A stretch of DNA of 64,000 bases. Origin: Maricaulis salignorans. GTDB lineage: Bacteria; Pseudomonadota; Alphaproteobacteria; Caulobacterales; Maricaulaceae. A program made the translations under genes and the position numbers. Location of the stretch: NCBI RefSeq assembly GCF_900103475.1, contig NZ_FNHG01000014.1, forward strand, positions 1 through 64,000, in the 5' to 3' direction. Below the pieces are notes generated by a model. That model ran no database searches. It saw only the letters and a list, made by a program, of their open reading frames with translations, and was not told where the DNA came from. How positions within the stretch are numbered: the first letter of the stretch is position 1; every line of letters begins with the position of its first letter. Shown here one piece after another: positions 17,820 to 27,307 of the stretch.

Positions 17820-19106
17820 ATGAGCAAACCCGACAAGCCCTACCGCAAACATGCCGTGGCCGGCCATACGCTGAGCCCCGAGACCCAGATGATGAGCTAT
17901 GGCTATGATCCCAAGCTCTCGGAAATGTCGATCAAACCACCGATCTTCCTGACCTCGACCTTCGCATTTGAAACCGCCGAGGCTGGCGCCTCCTTCTTCC
18001 GTGTGGCACTGGGCCAGGCCGAAGAAGGTGATCCGGAATCGGCCGGCCTGATGTACTCACGCTTCAACAATCCGAACATGGAAGTGCTGGAAGACCGTCT
18101 CGCACTCTATGATGCGGCTGAAGAAGCGGCGGTGTTCTCATCCGGCATGGCAGCGATCTCGACCACTTTGATGGCGCTGGCACATTCCGGCTCGGTGATC
18201 CTGCAATCGACGCCGCTTTATGGCGGCACGGAAAGCCTGTTGCGCAAATTCCTGCCCAATTACGGCATCAAGACGGTCGACTTCTTCGCTGCGGCCTCAG
18301 AGGCCGAAATTCGGGAAGCGGCGGAGAGCGCCATGGCGCTCGGACCGGTCTCCGTCATCTACACCGAGACCCCGACCAATCCGACCAATGATCTGGTTGA
18401 CCTGGCGGCCTGCAACCGCATCGCCGACATGATCGCCGAGATGCAGGGCAAGCGCCCGTGGATCGTGGTCGACAACACTTTCCTTGGCCCCGTCGGCCAG
18501 GCGCCGCTCAAGCTTGGCGCCGATGTCCTGGTCTATTCGCTGACGAAATATGTCGGCGGCCACAGTGATCTGATCGCGGGTTCTGCACTGGGCGCGTCAG
18601 AGCCGATGGCGCTGGTGCGCGGCTTGCGCGGCTATCTCGGGACCAATCTGGATCCGCACACCTGCTGGATGCTGCTGCGTTCGCTGGAAACCGTGAAAAT
18701 CCGCATGGATGCCGCGGCGCTGGGTGCTGAAAAGGTCGCCGCCTTTCTGCGCGATCATCCCAAGGTGAAGCGCGTGCGCTATCTGGGCTTCCTGGGCGAG
18801 GGCAATCGTGATGCGGAGGTCTTCAAGACCCAGTGTATCTCGGCCGGTTCGACCTTCGCCTTCGATCTGGCTGACGAAGCCAGCGCGTTCCGGATGCTGA
18901 ACGCCCTGCAAGTCATGAAGCTCGCTGTCAGCCTCGGCGGCACCGAGACCCTGATCTGTCATCCCGGTTCGACGACCCATCGCGGTGTTGATCCGGAATT
19001 GCGGAAACGCCAGGGCTTCTCTGAAGGTCTGGTCCGGATCTCTGTCGGCATCGAGAATCCCGATGACCTGATCGCCGACCTGGCGCAGGCACTCGACAAG
19101 GCCTGA
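17820..19106 (+). CDS. Cys/Met-metabolism PLP enzyme (methionine gamma-lyase-like)
   Basis: 428 residues, PLP-dependent Cys/Met metabolism family. The Schiff-base lysine is K243 in SLTKYVGGHSD; MYSRFNNPN (the active-site Tyr/Arg region), SSGMAAIS and ETPTNPT are also present. The family splits or builds thioether amino acids. The long form with an extra N-terminal part (about 30 residues) resembles the alphaproteobacterial methionine gamma-lyase/cystathionine gamma-synthase-like group; the exact reaction cannot be decided from sequence. GAGGAC precedes the ATG. The leader has a GCGGGG-TGG-CCCCGC hairpin (17780-17794). A separate transcription unit, ended by the hairpin at 19120. Confidence 0.85.
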   Translation: MSKPDKPYRKHAVAGHTLSPETQMMSYGYDPKLSEMSIKPPIFLTSTFAFETAEAGASFFRVALGQAEEGDPESAGLMYSRFNNPNMEVLEDRLALYDAAEEAAVFSSGMAAISTTLMALAHSGSVILQSTPLYGGTESLLRKFLPNYGIKTVDFFAAASEAEIREAAESAMALGPVSVIYTETPTNPTNDLVDLAACNRIADMIAEMQGKRPWIVVDNTFLGPVGQAPLKLGADVLVYSLTKYVGGHSDLIAGSALGASEPMALVRGLRGYLGTNLDPHTCWMLLRSLETVKIRMDAAALGAEKVAAFLRDHPKVKRVRYLGFLGEGNRDAEVFKTQCISAGSTFAFDLADEASAFRMLNALQVMKLAVSLGGTETLICHPGSTTHRGVDPELRKRQGFSEGLVRISVGIENPDDLIADLAQALDKA

Positions 19107-19119
19107 GCCGAATTTGACA

Positions 19120-19155
19120 GTCTAGCCCCGGCGGATATGTCCGCCGGGGCTAGAC
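19120..19155 (+). terminator. Terminator hairpin with perfect 16-bp stem
   Basis: Bases 19120-19135 pair perfectly with 19140-19155 around a TATG loop; a T-rich CTTCTTTT stretch follows a few bases later. It separates the PLP lyase from the ast genes and may act in both directions. Confidence 0.8.
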
Positions 19156-19184
19156 CACTTCTTTTAAACCATTATCACTGAGCC

Positions 19185-20453
19185 ATGCTGAATCCTCTGG
19201 AGCTCAATGCTGACGAGCGCGCCGTCCTCGACTGGGTCGATACGCGCAGCGATGCGATGATCGAGACCGTCAAGGCCTGGTCCGCGATCAATTCCGGCAG
19301 CCGCAATCCCGAGGGGCTGGAGCGGATGAGGGCCTGTCTCGAGACCGCATTTGGCGAACTCGACGATGCCCGTATCGATGCCGTCGAACTGCAACCGTCC
19401 ACCGTGGTCGAACCCGATGGCCGCGTGCATGAACAAGCTTATACGCCGTCCTTCCGCTGCCGCATCCGGCCGGAAGCGCCCATCCGCATTGCCATGACCG
19501 GACATCACGACACGGTGTTTCCGCTCTCCAGCGCCTTCCAGTCGACGACGCTCTGGGATGAGGACACGCTCAATGGGCCGGGCGTGGCTGATATGAAGGG
19601 CGGGATATTGGTGATGCTGCACGGCCTGCTCGCCCTGCAACGCTCGCCCTGGAAAGACCAGATCGGCATCGATGTGCTGATCAGCCCGGATGAGGAAATT
19701 GGTTCCCTCGGCTCGGCGCCGGTGCTGGCCGAAATCGGTGCCCGCGCGGATATCGGCATGACCTATGAGCCGGCCCTGGCCGATGGATCCCTGGCCGGCG
19801 CCCGCAAGGGTTCGGGCAATTGGTCGCTCAAACTGTCCGGCCGCGCTGCCCATGCCGGCCGCGAACACCATCTTGGCCGCAATGCGCTCGCCGCAGCCTG
19901 CGCCTTCGGTCTCGAGCTGGACGGGTTGAACGGCCGCCGCGAAGACGTCACCTTCAATCTCGCCCGCATTGATGGCGGTGGGCCGCCGAATGTGGTGCCG
20001 GATAATGCCGTGGTGCGCTTCAATATCCGGGTCAAGACCGAGAATGACCGGATCTGGGTCCTGGCCGAACTCGAGCGTCTGCTCGATATGGTGCGCATCC
20101 GTGACGGGATTGGTGCCGAGCTCTATGGCGGTTTCACCCGCCCGCCCAAGCCGATGAGTGCGGCCAATGCCAAAATGTTCGAATGGACCCGCGCCGCCGG
20201 ATCGAGTCTGGGGCTGGATATTCGCTGGCAGGATACGGGCGGCGTCTGCGAAGGCAATAATCTGTGGGCGGCCGGCTGTCCCAATGTCGACACGCTCGGT
20301 GTGCGCGGGGCGGATATCCATTCCGATCGCGAGATCGTGAAACTGTCCAGCTTGGGCGAGCGCGCCAAGCTCTCGGCCGTGATGCTGATGAAATTTGCTC
20401 AAGGCCGGTTCGACGCGCGCGAAGCGCGCGCACTGGTGCAACAACAAGACTGA
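19185..20453 (+). CDS. M20-family metallohydrolase of the ast cluster
   Basis: 422 residues, M20 zinc peptidase/deacylase. Metal-site residues: H107 and D109 (GHHDT), D136 (GVADMKGG), E170-E171 (PDEE), with the dimerisation/lid domain at about 210-320. It opens the operon M20-astA-astD-astB, 16 bp ahead of astA. The usual final enzyme of the pathway, AstE (succinylglutamate desuccinylase, M14-like), is absent here. An M20 deacylase releasing succinate from N-succinylglutamate is therefore a reasonable replacement, inferred from position only. No strong Shine-Dalgarno; the ATG gives a full-length protein. Confidence 0.8.
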   Translation: MLNPLELNADERAVLDWVDTRSDAMIETVKAWSAINSGSRNPEGLERMRACLETAFGELDDARIDAVELQPSTVVEPDGRVHEQAYTPSFRCRIRPEAPIRIAMTGHHDTVFPLSSAFQSTTLWDEDTLNGPGVADMKGGILVMLHGLLALQRSPWKDQIGIDVLISPDEEIGSLGSAPVLAEIGARADIGMTYEPALADGSLAGARKGSGNWSLKLSGRAAHAGREHHLGRNALAAACAFGLELDGLNGRREDVTFNLARIDGGGPPNVVPDNAVVRFNIRVKTENDRIWVLAELERLLDMVRIRDGIGAELYGGFTRPPKPMSAANAKMFEWTRAAGSSLGLDIRWQDTGGVCEGNNLWAAGCPNVDTLGVRGADIHSDREIVKLSSLGERAKLSAVMLMKFAQGRFDAREARALVQQQD

Positions 20454-20469
20454 CGGGTCGGGGAAAACA

Positions 20470-21480
20470 ATGCTGATCGTACGCGCCGCCAAGGCGGCTG
20501 ATATCGATGCCTTGAGCCTGTTGGCCGAGGAAGCCGGGACCGGTTTCACCAGCCTGTCCGTCACACGCGATGTGCTGGCAGAACGGCTGGAGAAGTCGGA
20601 GGCGGCCTATCTGTCTGACCCGAAGGGGCAGACCGAGGATACCTATCAGCTCATGCTGGAGGACACGGAAAGCGGCAAGATTATCGGCTGTTCGGCGATC
20701 AAGGCGATGGTCGGTGTGTCGAAACCCTATTGGGACTTCAAGATCATCACGATCGCCCAGCATTCCGTGGACGCCCAGCGCCGGTTCGATATGGACGCCA
20801 TGCTGCTGGTCAATGACTTCGCCGGATCGACCGAGGTCGGCACGCTCTTCGTGTCCGAAGCTGGCCGCGGCGGCGGTGCCGGGCGCCTGGTCGCCCAGTC
20901 ACGTTATCTGCTGATGGGCGCCGCGCCGGAACGTTTTGGCGAGAAAGTCCTGGCCGAATTGCGCGGGGTCGTGCTCGAGGATGGTTCCTCGCCGTTTTTC
21001 GACCATGTCTCGCGGCCCTTCTTCCACATGGATTTCGACGAGGCCGACCGGTTGAGCGCCTCGACCGACAATCAATTCATTCTCGATCTCGGCCCGCAGC
21101 ATCTGATCTATGTCGATCTTCTGCCGGAGTCCGTGCGCGAGGTGATCGGTCAGCCGCACCGCGATGGTGTCGGCGCCATGAATTTGCTGCGCTGGGAAGG
21201 CTTCCATTACGATAAATACGTCGACATTTTCGATGGCGGACCACTGGTGTCGACCTGGACGGAAAATATCCGGACCCTGCGCGAGAGCCGTGAAGTCACA
21301 GTGCGCGCCGCGACCACGGTCGGTGGTGTCCAGGGCATATTGTCGACCGACAGGATTGAAGACTTTCGCACGTGCGCCGTCGAGGCCGTCGATGACGGCG
21401 ATGTGCTCGGTATCTCCTATGAAGTGATGCAGGCGATGGATTTGCGAGACGGAGAGCGCGCCCGATTCTGGCGCCGGTAG
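20470..21480 (+). CDS. astA: Arginine N-succinyltransferase
   Basis: 336 residues from the ATG at 20470, preceded by GGGGAAAA. AstA transfers succinate from succinyl-CoA to arginine, the first step of the arginine succinyltransferase route. The whole length follows the AstA pattern: VRAAKAADIDAL start, TGFTSL, GTLFVS (GNAT-like fold), FDHVSRPFFHMDF, and a C-terminal LRWEGFHY. It sits between the M20 hydrolase and astD with 10-16 bp gaps. Confidence 0.93.
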   Translation: MLIVRAAKAADIDALSLLAEEAGTGFTSLSVTRDVLAERLEKSEAAYLSDPKGQTEDTYQLMLEDTESGKIIGCSAIKAMVGVSKPYWDFKIITIAQHSVDAQRRFDMDAMLLVNDFAGSTEVGTLFVSEAGRGGGAGRLVAQSRYLLMGAAPERFGEKVLAELRGVVLEDGSSPFFDHVSRPFFHMDFDEADRLSASTDNQFILDLGPQHLIYVDLLPESVREVIGQPHRDGVGAMNLLRWEGFHYDKYVDIFDGGPLVSTWTENIRTLRESREVTVRAATTVGGVQGILSTDRIEDFRTCAVEAVDDGDVLGISYEVMQAMDLRDGERARFWRR

Positions 21481-21490
21481 AGGTAACACA

Positions 21491-22936
21491 ATGAATTTCA
21501 TCAATGGACATTGGCGCGACGGAACAGCTGCTGCCTTCACCTCGACCAATCCGGCCGATAATTCGCTGGTCTGGAAGGGCCAGGCCGCAGGCGCTGATGA
21601 TGTCGCCGAAGCCTTTGCAGCTGCGCGCCAGGCATTTTCGGCCTGGGGCCGGACCTCCTTGGCTGACCGCATTACGGCCGTGGAGCGCTATAAGGCTGAG
21701 CTGAGCAGCCGCAAGGACGAGCTCGCGGATCTGATCGCGCGCGAAACAGGGAAGCCCCTGTGGGAAACGGCCGGCGAAGTTGGTGCGATGATCGGCAAGG
21801 TCGATATTTCCATTGCCGCCCATGCCGACCGCACCGGCGGCTATGAGAATGATACGGCCTTCGGCTTCGCCCGCATGGCGCACAAGCCGCTTGGCGTGAT
21901 GTTTGTGCTCGGCCCCTATAATTTCCCCGGCCATCTGCCCAATGGGCATATTATCCCGGCCTTGCTGGCCGGCAATACGATCGTCTTCAAACCGTCGGAG
22001 ATCACGCCGGGTGTCGGCGAAGCCATGATCCGCGCCTGGGATGCGGCCGGGCTTCCGGCTGGCGTCATCAATCTGGTTCAGGGCGCGCGCGAAACCGGTG
22101 CTGCGGCGCTGGACAATGGCGAGCTCGACGGCGTGCTCTTTACCGGCTCCTGGGGCACGGGCAAATTCATCCACGAGACATTCGCCGGCCGTCCCGGCAT
22201 CCAGCTGGCGCTGGAAATGGGTGGCAATAATCCGCTGGTGATCTGGGATGCCGCCGATGCGCGCGCCGCAGCCAGTATCGCGGTGCATTCGGCCTATATC
22301 ACAGCGGGCCAGCGCTGTTCCTGTGCCCGCCGCCTGATCGTGCCGCGCGGCGAGGCTGGCGATGCCGTGATCGCCGCCATCATCGAGATGGCCGACCGGC
22401 TGACGATCGGCAAGTGGAATGACGCGGTTCAGCCCTTTATCGGGCCACTGGTTTCCGCCCGCGCCGCGCAGGCCGTTCTGGACGCCCAGGACGATCTCAT
22501 CGCCCGCGGGGCCATCGCCCTGCGCAAGGTCGAGCGCGATGCGCTTGGCGATGCCTTCCTGCGTCCGGGCGTGCTCGATGTTACCGGTATCGACGTGCCC
22601 GACGAGGAAGTTTTCGGGCCGATGCTGCAGGTCACCCGTGCTGCCAGTTTCGAGGATGCGATGCAGGTCGCGAACAATACCGCTTACGGCCTGTCCGCCG
22701 GCCTGGTGTCTGACAGCCGCGATCTGTGGGAACGCTTCTGGGTCGAGAGTCGCGCCGGCATCGTCAACTGGAACCGCCCGACCTGCGGTGCGGCGTCCAA
22801 CATGCCGTTCGGCGGGCCAGGCCAGTCAGGCAATCTGCGCCCGAGCGCCTATTACGCGGCCGATTATTGCGCTTTCCCGGTTGCCACCCAGGCGGCGCCT
22901 GAGCCGGAATATATGGCGATCAAGGGCATTGACTGA
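21491..22936 (+). CDS. astD: Succinylglutamate semialdehyde dehydrogenase
   Basis: 481 residues, NAD-dependent aldehyde dehydrogenase that oxidises N-succinylglutamate 5-semialdehyde, step four of the ast route. Catalytic cysteine C276 in GQRCSCARR; the general-base Glu lies in ALEMGGNNP; the NAD-binding segment is GPYNFPGHLPNGH. Third gene of the operon, with AGAGG seven bases before the ATG. Confidence 0.93.
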   Translation: MNFINGHWRDGTAAAFTSTNPADNSLVWKGQAAGADDVAEAFAAARQAFSAWGRTSLADRITAVERYKAELSSRKDELADLIARETGKPLWETAGEVGAMIGKVDISIAAHADRTGGYENDTAFGFARMAHKPLGVMFVLGPYNFPGHLPNGHIIPALLAGNTIVFKPSEITPGVGEAMIRAWDAAGLPAGVINLVQGARETGAAALDNGELDGVLFTGSWGTGKFIHETFAGRPGIQLALEMGGNNPLVIWDAADARAAASIAVHSAYITAGQRCSCARRLIVPRGEAGDAVIAAIIEMADRLTIGKWNDAVQPFIGPLVSARAAQAVLDAQDDLIARGAIALRKVERDALGDAFLRPGVLDVTGIDVPDEEVFGPMLQVTRAASFEDAMQVANNTAYGLSAGLVSDSRDLWERFWVESRAGIVNWNRPTCGAASNMPFGGPGQSGNLRPSAYYAADYCAFPVATQAAPEPEYMAIKGID

Positions 22937-22956
22937 AGCTGTGAGAGGCCTGTGCC

Positions 22957-24297
22957 ATGACTGCCATTGAAGCCAATTTCGACGGGCTCGTCGGGCCGAC
23001 TCACAATTATGGTGGGCTGTCAGAGGGCAATCTGGCGAGCGCGCGCAGCGAAGGTCTGGCATCCTCGCCGCGCGAAGCCGTGCTCGAAGGCATCGCCAAG
23101 ATGAAATCCCTGGCCGATATCGGCCTGCTCCAGGGGGTGATGCCGCCGCATGAGCGGCCTTATCTGCCCCTGCTCAGGACCTTGGGGTTTTCCGGCAGCG
23201 ATACGCAGATCATCGAGCGGGTCTCGCGCGAGGCGCCGCATTTGCTGCGCCGCGCCAGCTCGGCCTCGGCGATGTGGGCGGCCAATGCGGCCATGGTATC
23301 GCCTTCGGCTGACAGCGCCGATGGCCGCGTGCATTTCACCTCGGCCAATCTGCTGACGACCGGGCATCGCGCGATTGAGGCGCCGCAGACGCAACGCGCC
23401 CTGGCCCGTATTTTCGCCGATGATGAACGCTTCTGCGTCCATGAGGCCTTGCCCTATCAATCGGACTTCGCCGATGAGGGGGCCGCCAATCATGTCCGCC
23501 TTTGCGCGGATCATGGCGAGGCCGGGGTTGAATTGCTGGTCTGGGGACGCGACGCCGCCTCCAGCTATGATGGTCGATTCCCGGCGCGGCAGACGCGCCA
23601 GAGCTGCGAAGCGATTGCCCGGCGGCATCAGCTTGATCCGGCCCGCACCGTCCTGGTGCAGCAATCGCGGACCGCGATCCAGGCGGGCGCCTTCCATAAT
23701 GATGTGGTCTGCGTCGGCACGCGCACCTGTCTTTTCTATCACGAACAGGCTTTCGAGGACCGTAAGGGTGCGGTCGCCGCAATCCGGCGCGCCGCAGATG
23801 GCCTGTTCGAGCCGGATTTTGTCGAAGTGCCAGCCAGCGAAGTGTCGCTCGACGATGCGATCACCTCCTACCTGTTCAATTCCCAATTGCTGCAGGTCCC
23901 CGGCGAAGACCGTCTCGTCCTGCTCGCCCCGGAAGAGACCCGTGAAAACACGGCGACGCGGGCCTATTGTGATCGTCTGGTCAGTGGCAACGGGCCGATC
24001 GGTGCCGTTCATTTTGCCTCGGTCCGGCAATCGATGCGCAATGGGGGTGGACCCGCCTGTTTGCGGCTGCGTGTCGTGCTGACGCAGTCCGAGCGCGAGG
24101 CGCTGTCGGCAAATGTGATCATGACGCCTGACCTGTTCGCAGCGCTCAATGCGTGGGGCGCGAAACATTACCGGGAGAGCTTGATGCCCGCCGACCTCGC
24201 GGACCCGCAATTACTGGTCGAGAGCCGGCAGGCGCTGGATGCGCTGACCGGCCTGCTCGACCTCGGATCGGATTTCTATCCCTTCCAGCGCGGTTGA
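22957..24297 (+). CDS. astB: N-succinylarginine dihydrolase
   Basis: 446 residues, matching the E. coli enzyme (447). It releases two NH3 and CO2 from N-succinylarginine to give N-succinylornithine. Opening motif FDGLVGPTHNYGGLSEGN is characteristic. Catalytic H247 (GAFHND) and C368 (GGGPACLRLR) align with the known His248 and Cys365. Last ast gene present. The transaminase astC is missing from the window; ArgD elsewhere could take that step. Confidence 0.93.
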   Translation: MTAIEANFDGLVGPTHNYGGLSEGNLASARSEGLASSPREAVLEGIAKMKSLADIGLLQGVMPPHERPYLPLLRTLGFSGSDTQIIERVSREAPHLLRRASSASAMWAANAAMVSPSADSADGRVHFTSANLLTTGHRAIEAPQTQRALARIFADDERFCVHEALPYQSDFADEGAANHVRLCADHGEAGVELLVWGRDAASSYDGRFPARQTRQSCEAIARRHQLDPARTVLVQQSRTAIQAGAFHNDVVCVGTRTCLFYHEQAFEDRKGAVAAIRRAADGLFEPDFVEVPASEVSLDDAITSYLFNSQLLQVPGEDRLVLLAPEETRENTATRAYCDRLVSGNGPIGAVHFASVRQSMRNGGGPACLRLRVVLTQSEREALSANVIMTPDLFAALNAWGAKHYRESLMPADLADPQLLVESRQALDALTGLLDLGSDFYPFQRG

Positions 24298-24382
24298 GGC
24301 CCGTTTGCAAAGATTGCGGGCATTTCACCCGAATCAGGATCGTATCGCGGCGAACCAGTTGCGGTTGTTATGGGGAGACGGT

Positions 24383-24808
24383 GTGAGCCAAGGCGTTCCA
24401 ATCATTCTGATCGATGACGACCCGGACGAGCACTTCCTGTTCAGGACAGATCTTGAGGATGCCGGGTTTGAGCTCGATTTCGAGAGTTTCACCCACCCCG
24501 AGGCGGCCCTGGCCCATTTGTTCCGGCGGGCCGGCGGGCCTGTTCTGGTCCTGACCGATATGGGGTTGGCCGGTGATGATCCGATTGAATTCATCAGGCT
24601 GGCGAGCGGCGTGCTGCATGGCGGTGCGATTGGTGCGTTTTCGGGCGCGCTGAACCCGGACAAGGAAGCGCGGTGCCGCGAGGCCGGCGCCAGTTTCTAC
24701 ATCGTCAAGCCGATCTCGGGCGAAAAGCTTGAGGCCGCTCTTGCGAATACGCAATCCCTGGGCATTGAGACCCTGGCCGACGGGCGCCGGCGTCTGATCT
24801 GCCGCTAG
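24383..24808 (+). CDS. Single-domain response regulator
   Basis: 141 residues from the GTG at 24383 (GGGAGA six bases upstream); an earlier in-frame start overlaps no signal. Receiver fold with acidic pocket D11-D13, phospho-acceptor D59 (VLTDMG) and K109 (IVKP), and no output domain. Closer to the Rcp1/REC family that passes phosphate to a partner than to DNA-binding regulators. No kinase is adjacent, so the partner is unknown. Confidence 0.8.
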   Translation: MSQGVPIILIDDDPDEHFLFRTDLEDAGFELDFESFTHPEAALAHLFRRAGGPVLVLTDMGLAGDDPIEFIRLASGVLHGGAIGAFSGALNPDKEARCREAGASFYIVKPISGEKLEAALANTQSLGIETLADGRRRLICR

Positions 24809-24864
24809 GCAAGCTCCAGGACGGCTCAGGGTCGCCTCTGCGAGAGTGAGCCGCTGGCGACTCC

Positions 24865-25746
24865 CTAGAGCGCTGCGGCCTGTTTCAGCAGCCCGCCGGC
24901 CAGGGCATATTCCTGGCTGCCTTTGCTATACACCTTGTCGCCCTGGATGATCTGGGATGGCTTGAGGTCGCTCTGACCGCGCAGGCGCTGATAGATCGAC
25001 TCAAAGTCCTGATAGGTCGCCTCCATCAATTCCTCGAAACTGTCGATCACGAAATAGCTCTGCTGAAAATCATCATAGCGGTAATCGGTTCGCATGATCC
25101 GCTCGATATCGAAATGGATGCGGTTGGGCGAGCGCGCTTCGAGGCTGAAGATCGACTCCGCACGCGATGAGACGATGCCGGCGCCATAGATCCGTCGCCC
25201 CTCGGGCGTGTTGATCAGGCCGAACTCGACTGTGTACCAGTACAGGCGGGTAATCTGCTTGATGGCATCGAAGCCGATCGAGCGCAGCCCGCCGCGGCCA
25301 TAGGCGGCCATATAGTCGGCGAAAACCGGCAGGCTGAGTAGCGGGACGTGGCCGAAGACGTCGTGGAAAATATCGGGCTCGGGCAGATAGTCGAGTTTCT
25401 CGCCATCGCGAATGAAACGGCCCGAGACGAAGCGGCGATTGGCGAGGTGTTCGAAGAATTCCTTCTCCGGGATGAGCCCGGGCACAGTCACCACGGTCCA
25501 GCCGGTCAGAGCTTCCAGCTTTTCATTGATGCGCCGGAAGTCAGGAATGCCGCCTTCATTCAGGTTGAGCAATTCCAGGCCTTTGAAGAATTCCGGGACG
25601 GCCCGGTTGCCGAGGATCTTCATCTGCCGTTCGTACAGCGTGGTCCAGATGGCGTGTTCCTCGGTCGAATAGCGATCCCATTTCTGCTCGATCGTGAAAT
25701 CCGCAGCCGGAGTTTGTTCGGCGACGACGGGATCATTGACGGGCAT
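24865..25746 (-). CDS. phhA: Phenylalanine 4-monooxygenase
   Basis: 293 residues. Converts phenylalanine to tyrosine with O2 and a tetrahydropterin cofactor, using non-heme iron. The facial triad is visible: H128 and H133 (HDVFGH) and E174 (YTVEFG). The bacterial single-domain form lacks a regulatory ACT domain, as here. No pterin carbinolamine dehydratase (phhB) is beside it. It faces the ast/response-regulator block convergently. Confidence 0.93.
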   Translation of the reverse strand: MPVNDPVVAEQTPAADFTIEQKWDRYSTEEHAIWTTLYERQMKILGNRAVPEFFKGLELLNLNEGGIPDFRRINEKLEALTGWTVVTVPGLIPEKEFFEHLANRRFVSGRFIRDGEKLDYLPEPDIFHDVFGHVPLLSLPVFADYMAAYGRGGLRSIGFDAIKQITRLYWYTVEFGLINTPEGRRIYGAGIVSSRAESIFSLEARSPNRIHFDIERIMRTDYRYDDFQQSYFVIDSFEELMEATYQDFESIYQRLRGQSDLKPSQIIQGDKVYSKGSQEYALAGGLLKQAAAL

Positions 25747-25845
25747 GGCGGTTATCCTGAGCGAGATTTAGTTTCGTTTGTAACCAATATACGCCGCTTT
25801 GCGCCGGGACGAAACGGGTGATTGGACCTTGCGCTGTCGCAGACA

Positions 25846-25877
25846 GCAAAACGCCGCCCCCGGGAGAGGACGGCGTT
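25846..25877 (-). terminator. Terminator of the crystallin-like gene
   Basis: On the minus strand, AACGCCG (25871-25877 complement) pairs with CGGCGTT (25850-25856 complement) around a GC-rich loop, followed by TTTTGC. Confidence 0.65.
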
Positions 25878-25905
25878 CTGTGCTCAGCCATCGCGCTGTT
25901 GCGGA

Positions 25906-27168
25906 TCAGTTCGTGCAGAGCAGGTCGACCATCGGTTCACACCGTCCTGCGCGGCACTCCTGGTTGGCGCCAATAAACCAGGTGCGGCTGCGGCTGTAGC
26001 GGTCCACGGAGAAGTGGGCCGCCCGGCTATAGCCGGCCGACCGGCAGACGCGGCGGGCGACTTCCTCGTCGCAGAAACGTCCACCTTCGCCAAGGCACCG
26101 GTCAATGCCCATACCGTTGACTTCCGGCCGGGCGAAGAAGGCGGCATCGACGCCGCGCACACCACCGCGCACATTCATGCCGCGATCGCTATCGGGGCCG
26201 GGATAGCCGTTGCCGCCGCCCGGTCCCGGGTAACCATTGCCGGGGTGGCCATAGGCGCCATCCACGCGGCGCAGCGAGGAGATCGTATTGCGCAGGTAGT
26301 AGCGCGTCAGATCCTCGACACTGTCGCCTTCGAAATACTCACAGCGGCCGCGGTAGTCCGCATGCTCGCAGACCTGCCAGGTCTCGCCGCGGGCAACAGC
26401 GAGGCTATCGGCACGGTCATTGAAGCCAACCCGTTCCAGGGTGGTCGTGTCCTGCTGGACGTCGACGCGCTGGCCAGTGAAATCGGCACCGTCGAAGAGC
26501 CAGACACCATTGCGCGGCTGTGGTCCGTAATTCCCGCCCGGACCGCCTGGGCGCGGGCCACCGGGATTGCCGTTATAATCCGGTTCCACCGAACTGATCC
26601 GGCCCGCCAGGCCGCCAGGGATGGTGGGGAGATCACCATTCACCTGCATGCAGGCCGCGCGGAAATTGGAATCATCACAGACGCGCCAGCTGCCGCGCCC
26701 GCTATAGCGGATCGACTGGGTGGCATCATTGAAGCCAAGCCGGCTCAGATCGGACTGGGAGTCGGTGACAACGACGGCGCGACCGGAAAAATTGGGTCCG
26801 GAATAAAGTGTGAGGGAATTGCCGCGGCCGGGCCGGCCCGGATTGGTCTGGGTCGGCGCGACTGGGCGGACGCCTGTGTAGAGGTTATCATAGCGGCCGA
26901 GATGGGCCTCACTGCTCGTATAGGTGAAGCAGCCACCGGAATAATTGGAATCGACGCAAAACTCCCACTGACCCGACACGATCCGGAAGGAACTCGTGCG
27001 ATCATTGAAGCGCATCGCGGACAGATCGCTTGTCGCCCGATTGATTGTCAGGCTCTGGCCCTGGAAATTGGGCTGGTCGAAGAGAATGATTTCCTGGGCA
27101 CTTGCAGCGCCGGTGGCGCCAGCGAGTAGCAGAGCGGCCATGGCCGTCAGTCGATAGCGTATCTTCAT
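25906..27168 (-). CDS. Secreted protein with three beta/gamma-crystallin-like domains
   Basis: 420 residues. Signal peptide ending ASAQE. Three similar units (about 26-100, 115-195, 220-300) each begin with a Greek-key pattern such as ILFDQPNFQGQSL, LTLYSGPNFSGRAV and VWLFDGADFTGQRV, continue with DLSxxxFND, and carry cysteine pairs in CVDSNYSGGC-like motifs. These resemble beta/gamma-crystallin domains, which bind Ca2+ and are stable outside the cell. Gly/Pro-rich linkers separate the units. A final Cys-rich domain (about 340-420, ending WFIGANQECRAGRCEPMVDL) is not recognised. Single gene with its own terminator; function unknown. Confidence 0.75.
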   Translation of the reverse strand: MKIRYRLTAMAALLLAGATGAASAQEIILFDQPNFQGQSLTINRATSDLSAMRFNDRTSSFRIVSGQWEFCVDSNYSGGCFTYTSSEAHLGRYDNLYTGVRPVAPTQTNPGRPGRGNSLTLYSGPNFSGRAVVVTDSQSDLSRLGFNDATQSIRYSGRGSWRVCDDSNFRAACMQVNGDLPTIPGGLAGRISSVEPDYNGNPGGPRPGGPGGNYGPQPRNGVWLFDGADFTGQRVDVQQDTTTLERVGFNDRADSLAVARGETWQVCEHADYRGRCEYFEGDSVEDLTRYYLRNTISSLRRVDGAYGHPGNGYPGPGGGNGYPGPDSDRGMNVRGGVRGVDAAFFARPEVNGMGIDRCLGEGGRFCDEEVARRVCRSAGYSRAAHFSVDRYSRSRTWFIGANQECRAGRCEPMVDLLCTN

Positions 27169-27307
27169 CGGTGATCTCCGTCAGTACAGGATGGTGAGTG
27201 TATCGCGATAATCATGGCGCAGGAAAGCTGAACTCAATTGCACAACCGTGTTCAGGGGGCATTCAGGCGTCGGGGCCGGGTGGCTGGGCACCCGGCTCCG
27301 ATCCCGA

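Noticed and set aside
16151-17836. Long minus-strand open frame (561 codons) antisense to the OmpA-like gene
   Set aside because: Its coding potential comes from the antisense of a proline-rich, GC-rich gene (it would carry long Trp/Arg runs). The plus-strand protein has a signal peptide, domains and a ribosome-binding site.
25822-27129. 435-codon plus-strand frame antisense to the crystallin-like gene
   Set aside because: The minus-strand frame has a signal peptide, three repeated domains and a terminator; this one has no motif or ribosome-binding site.
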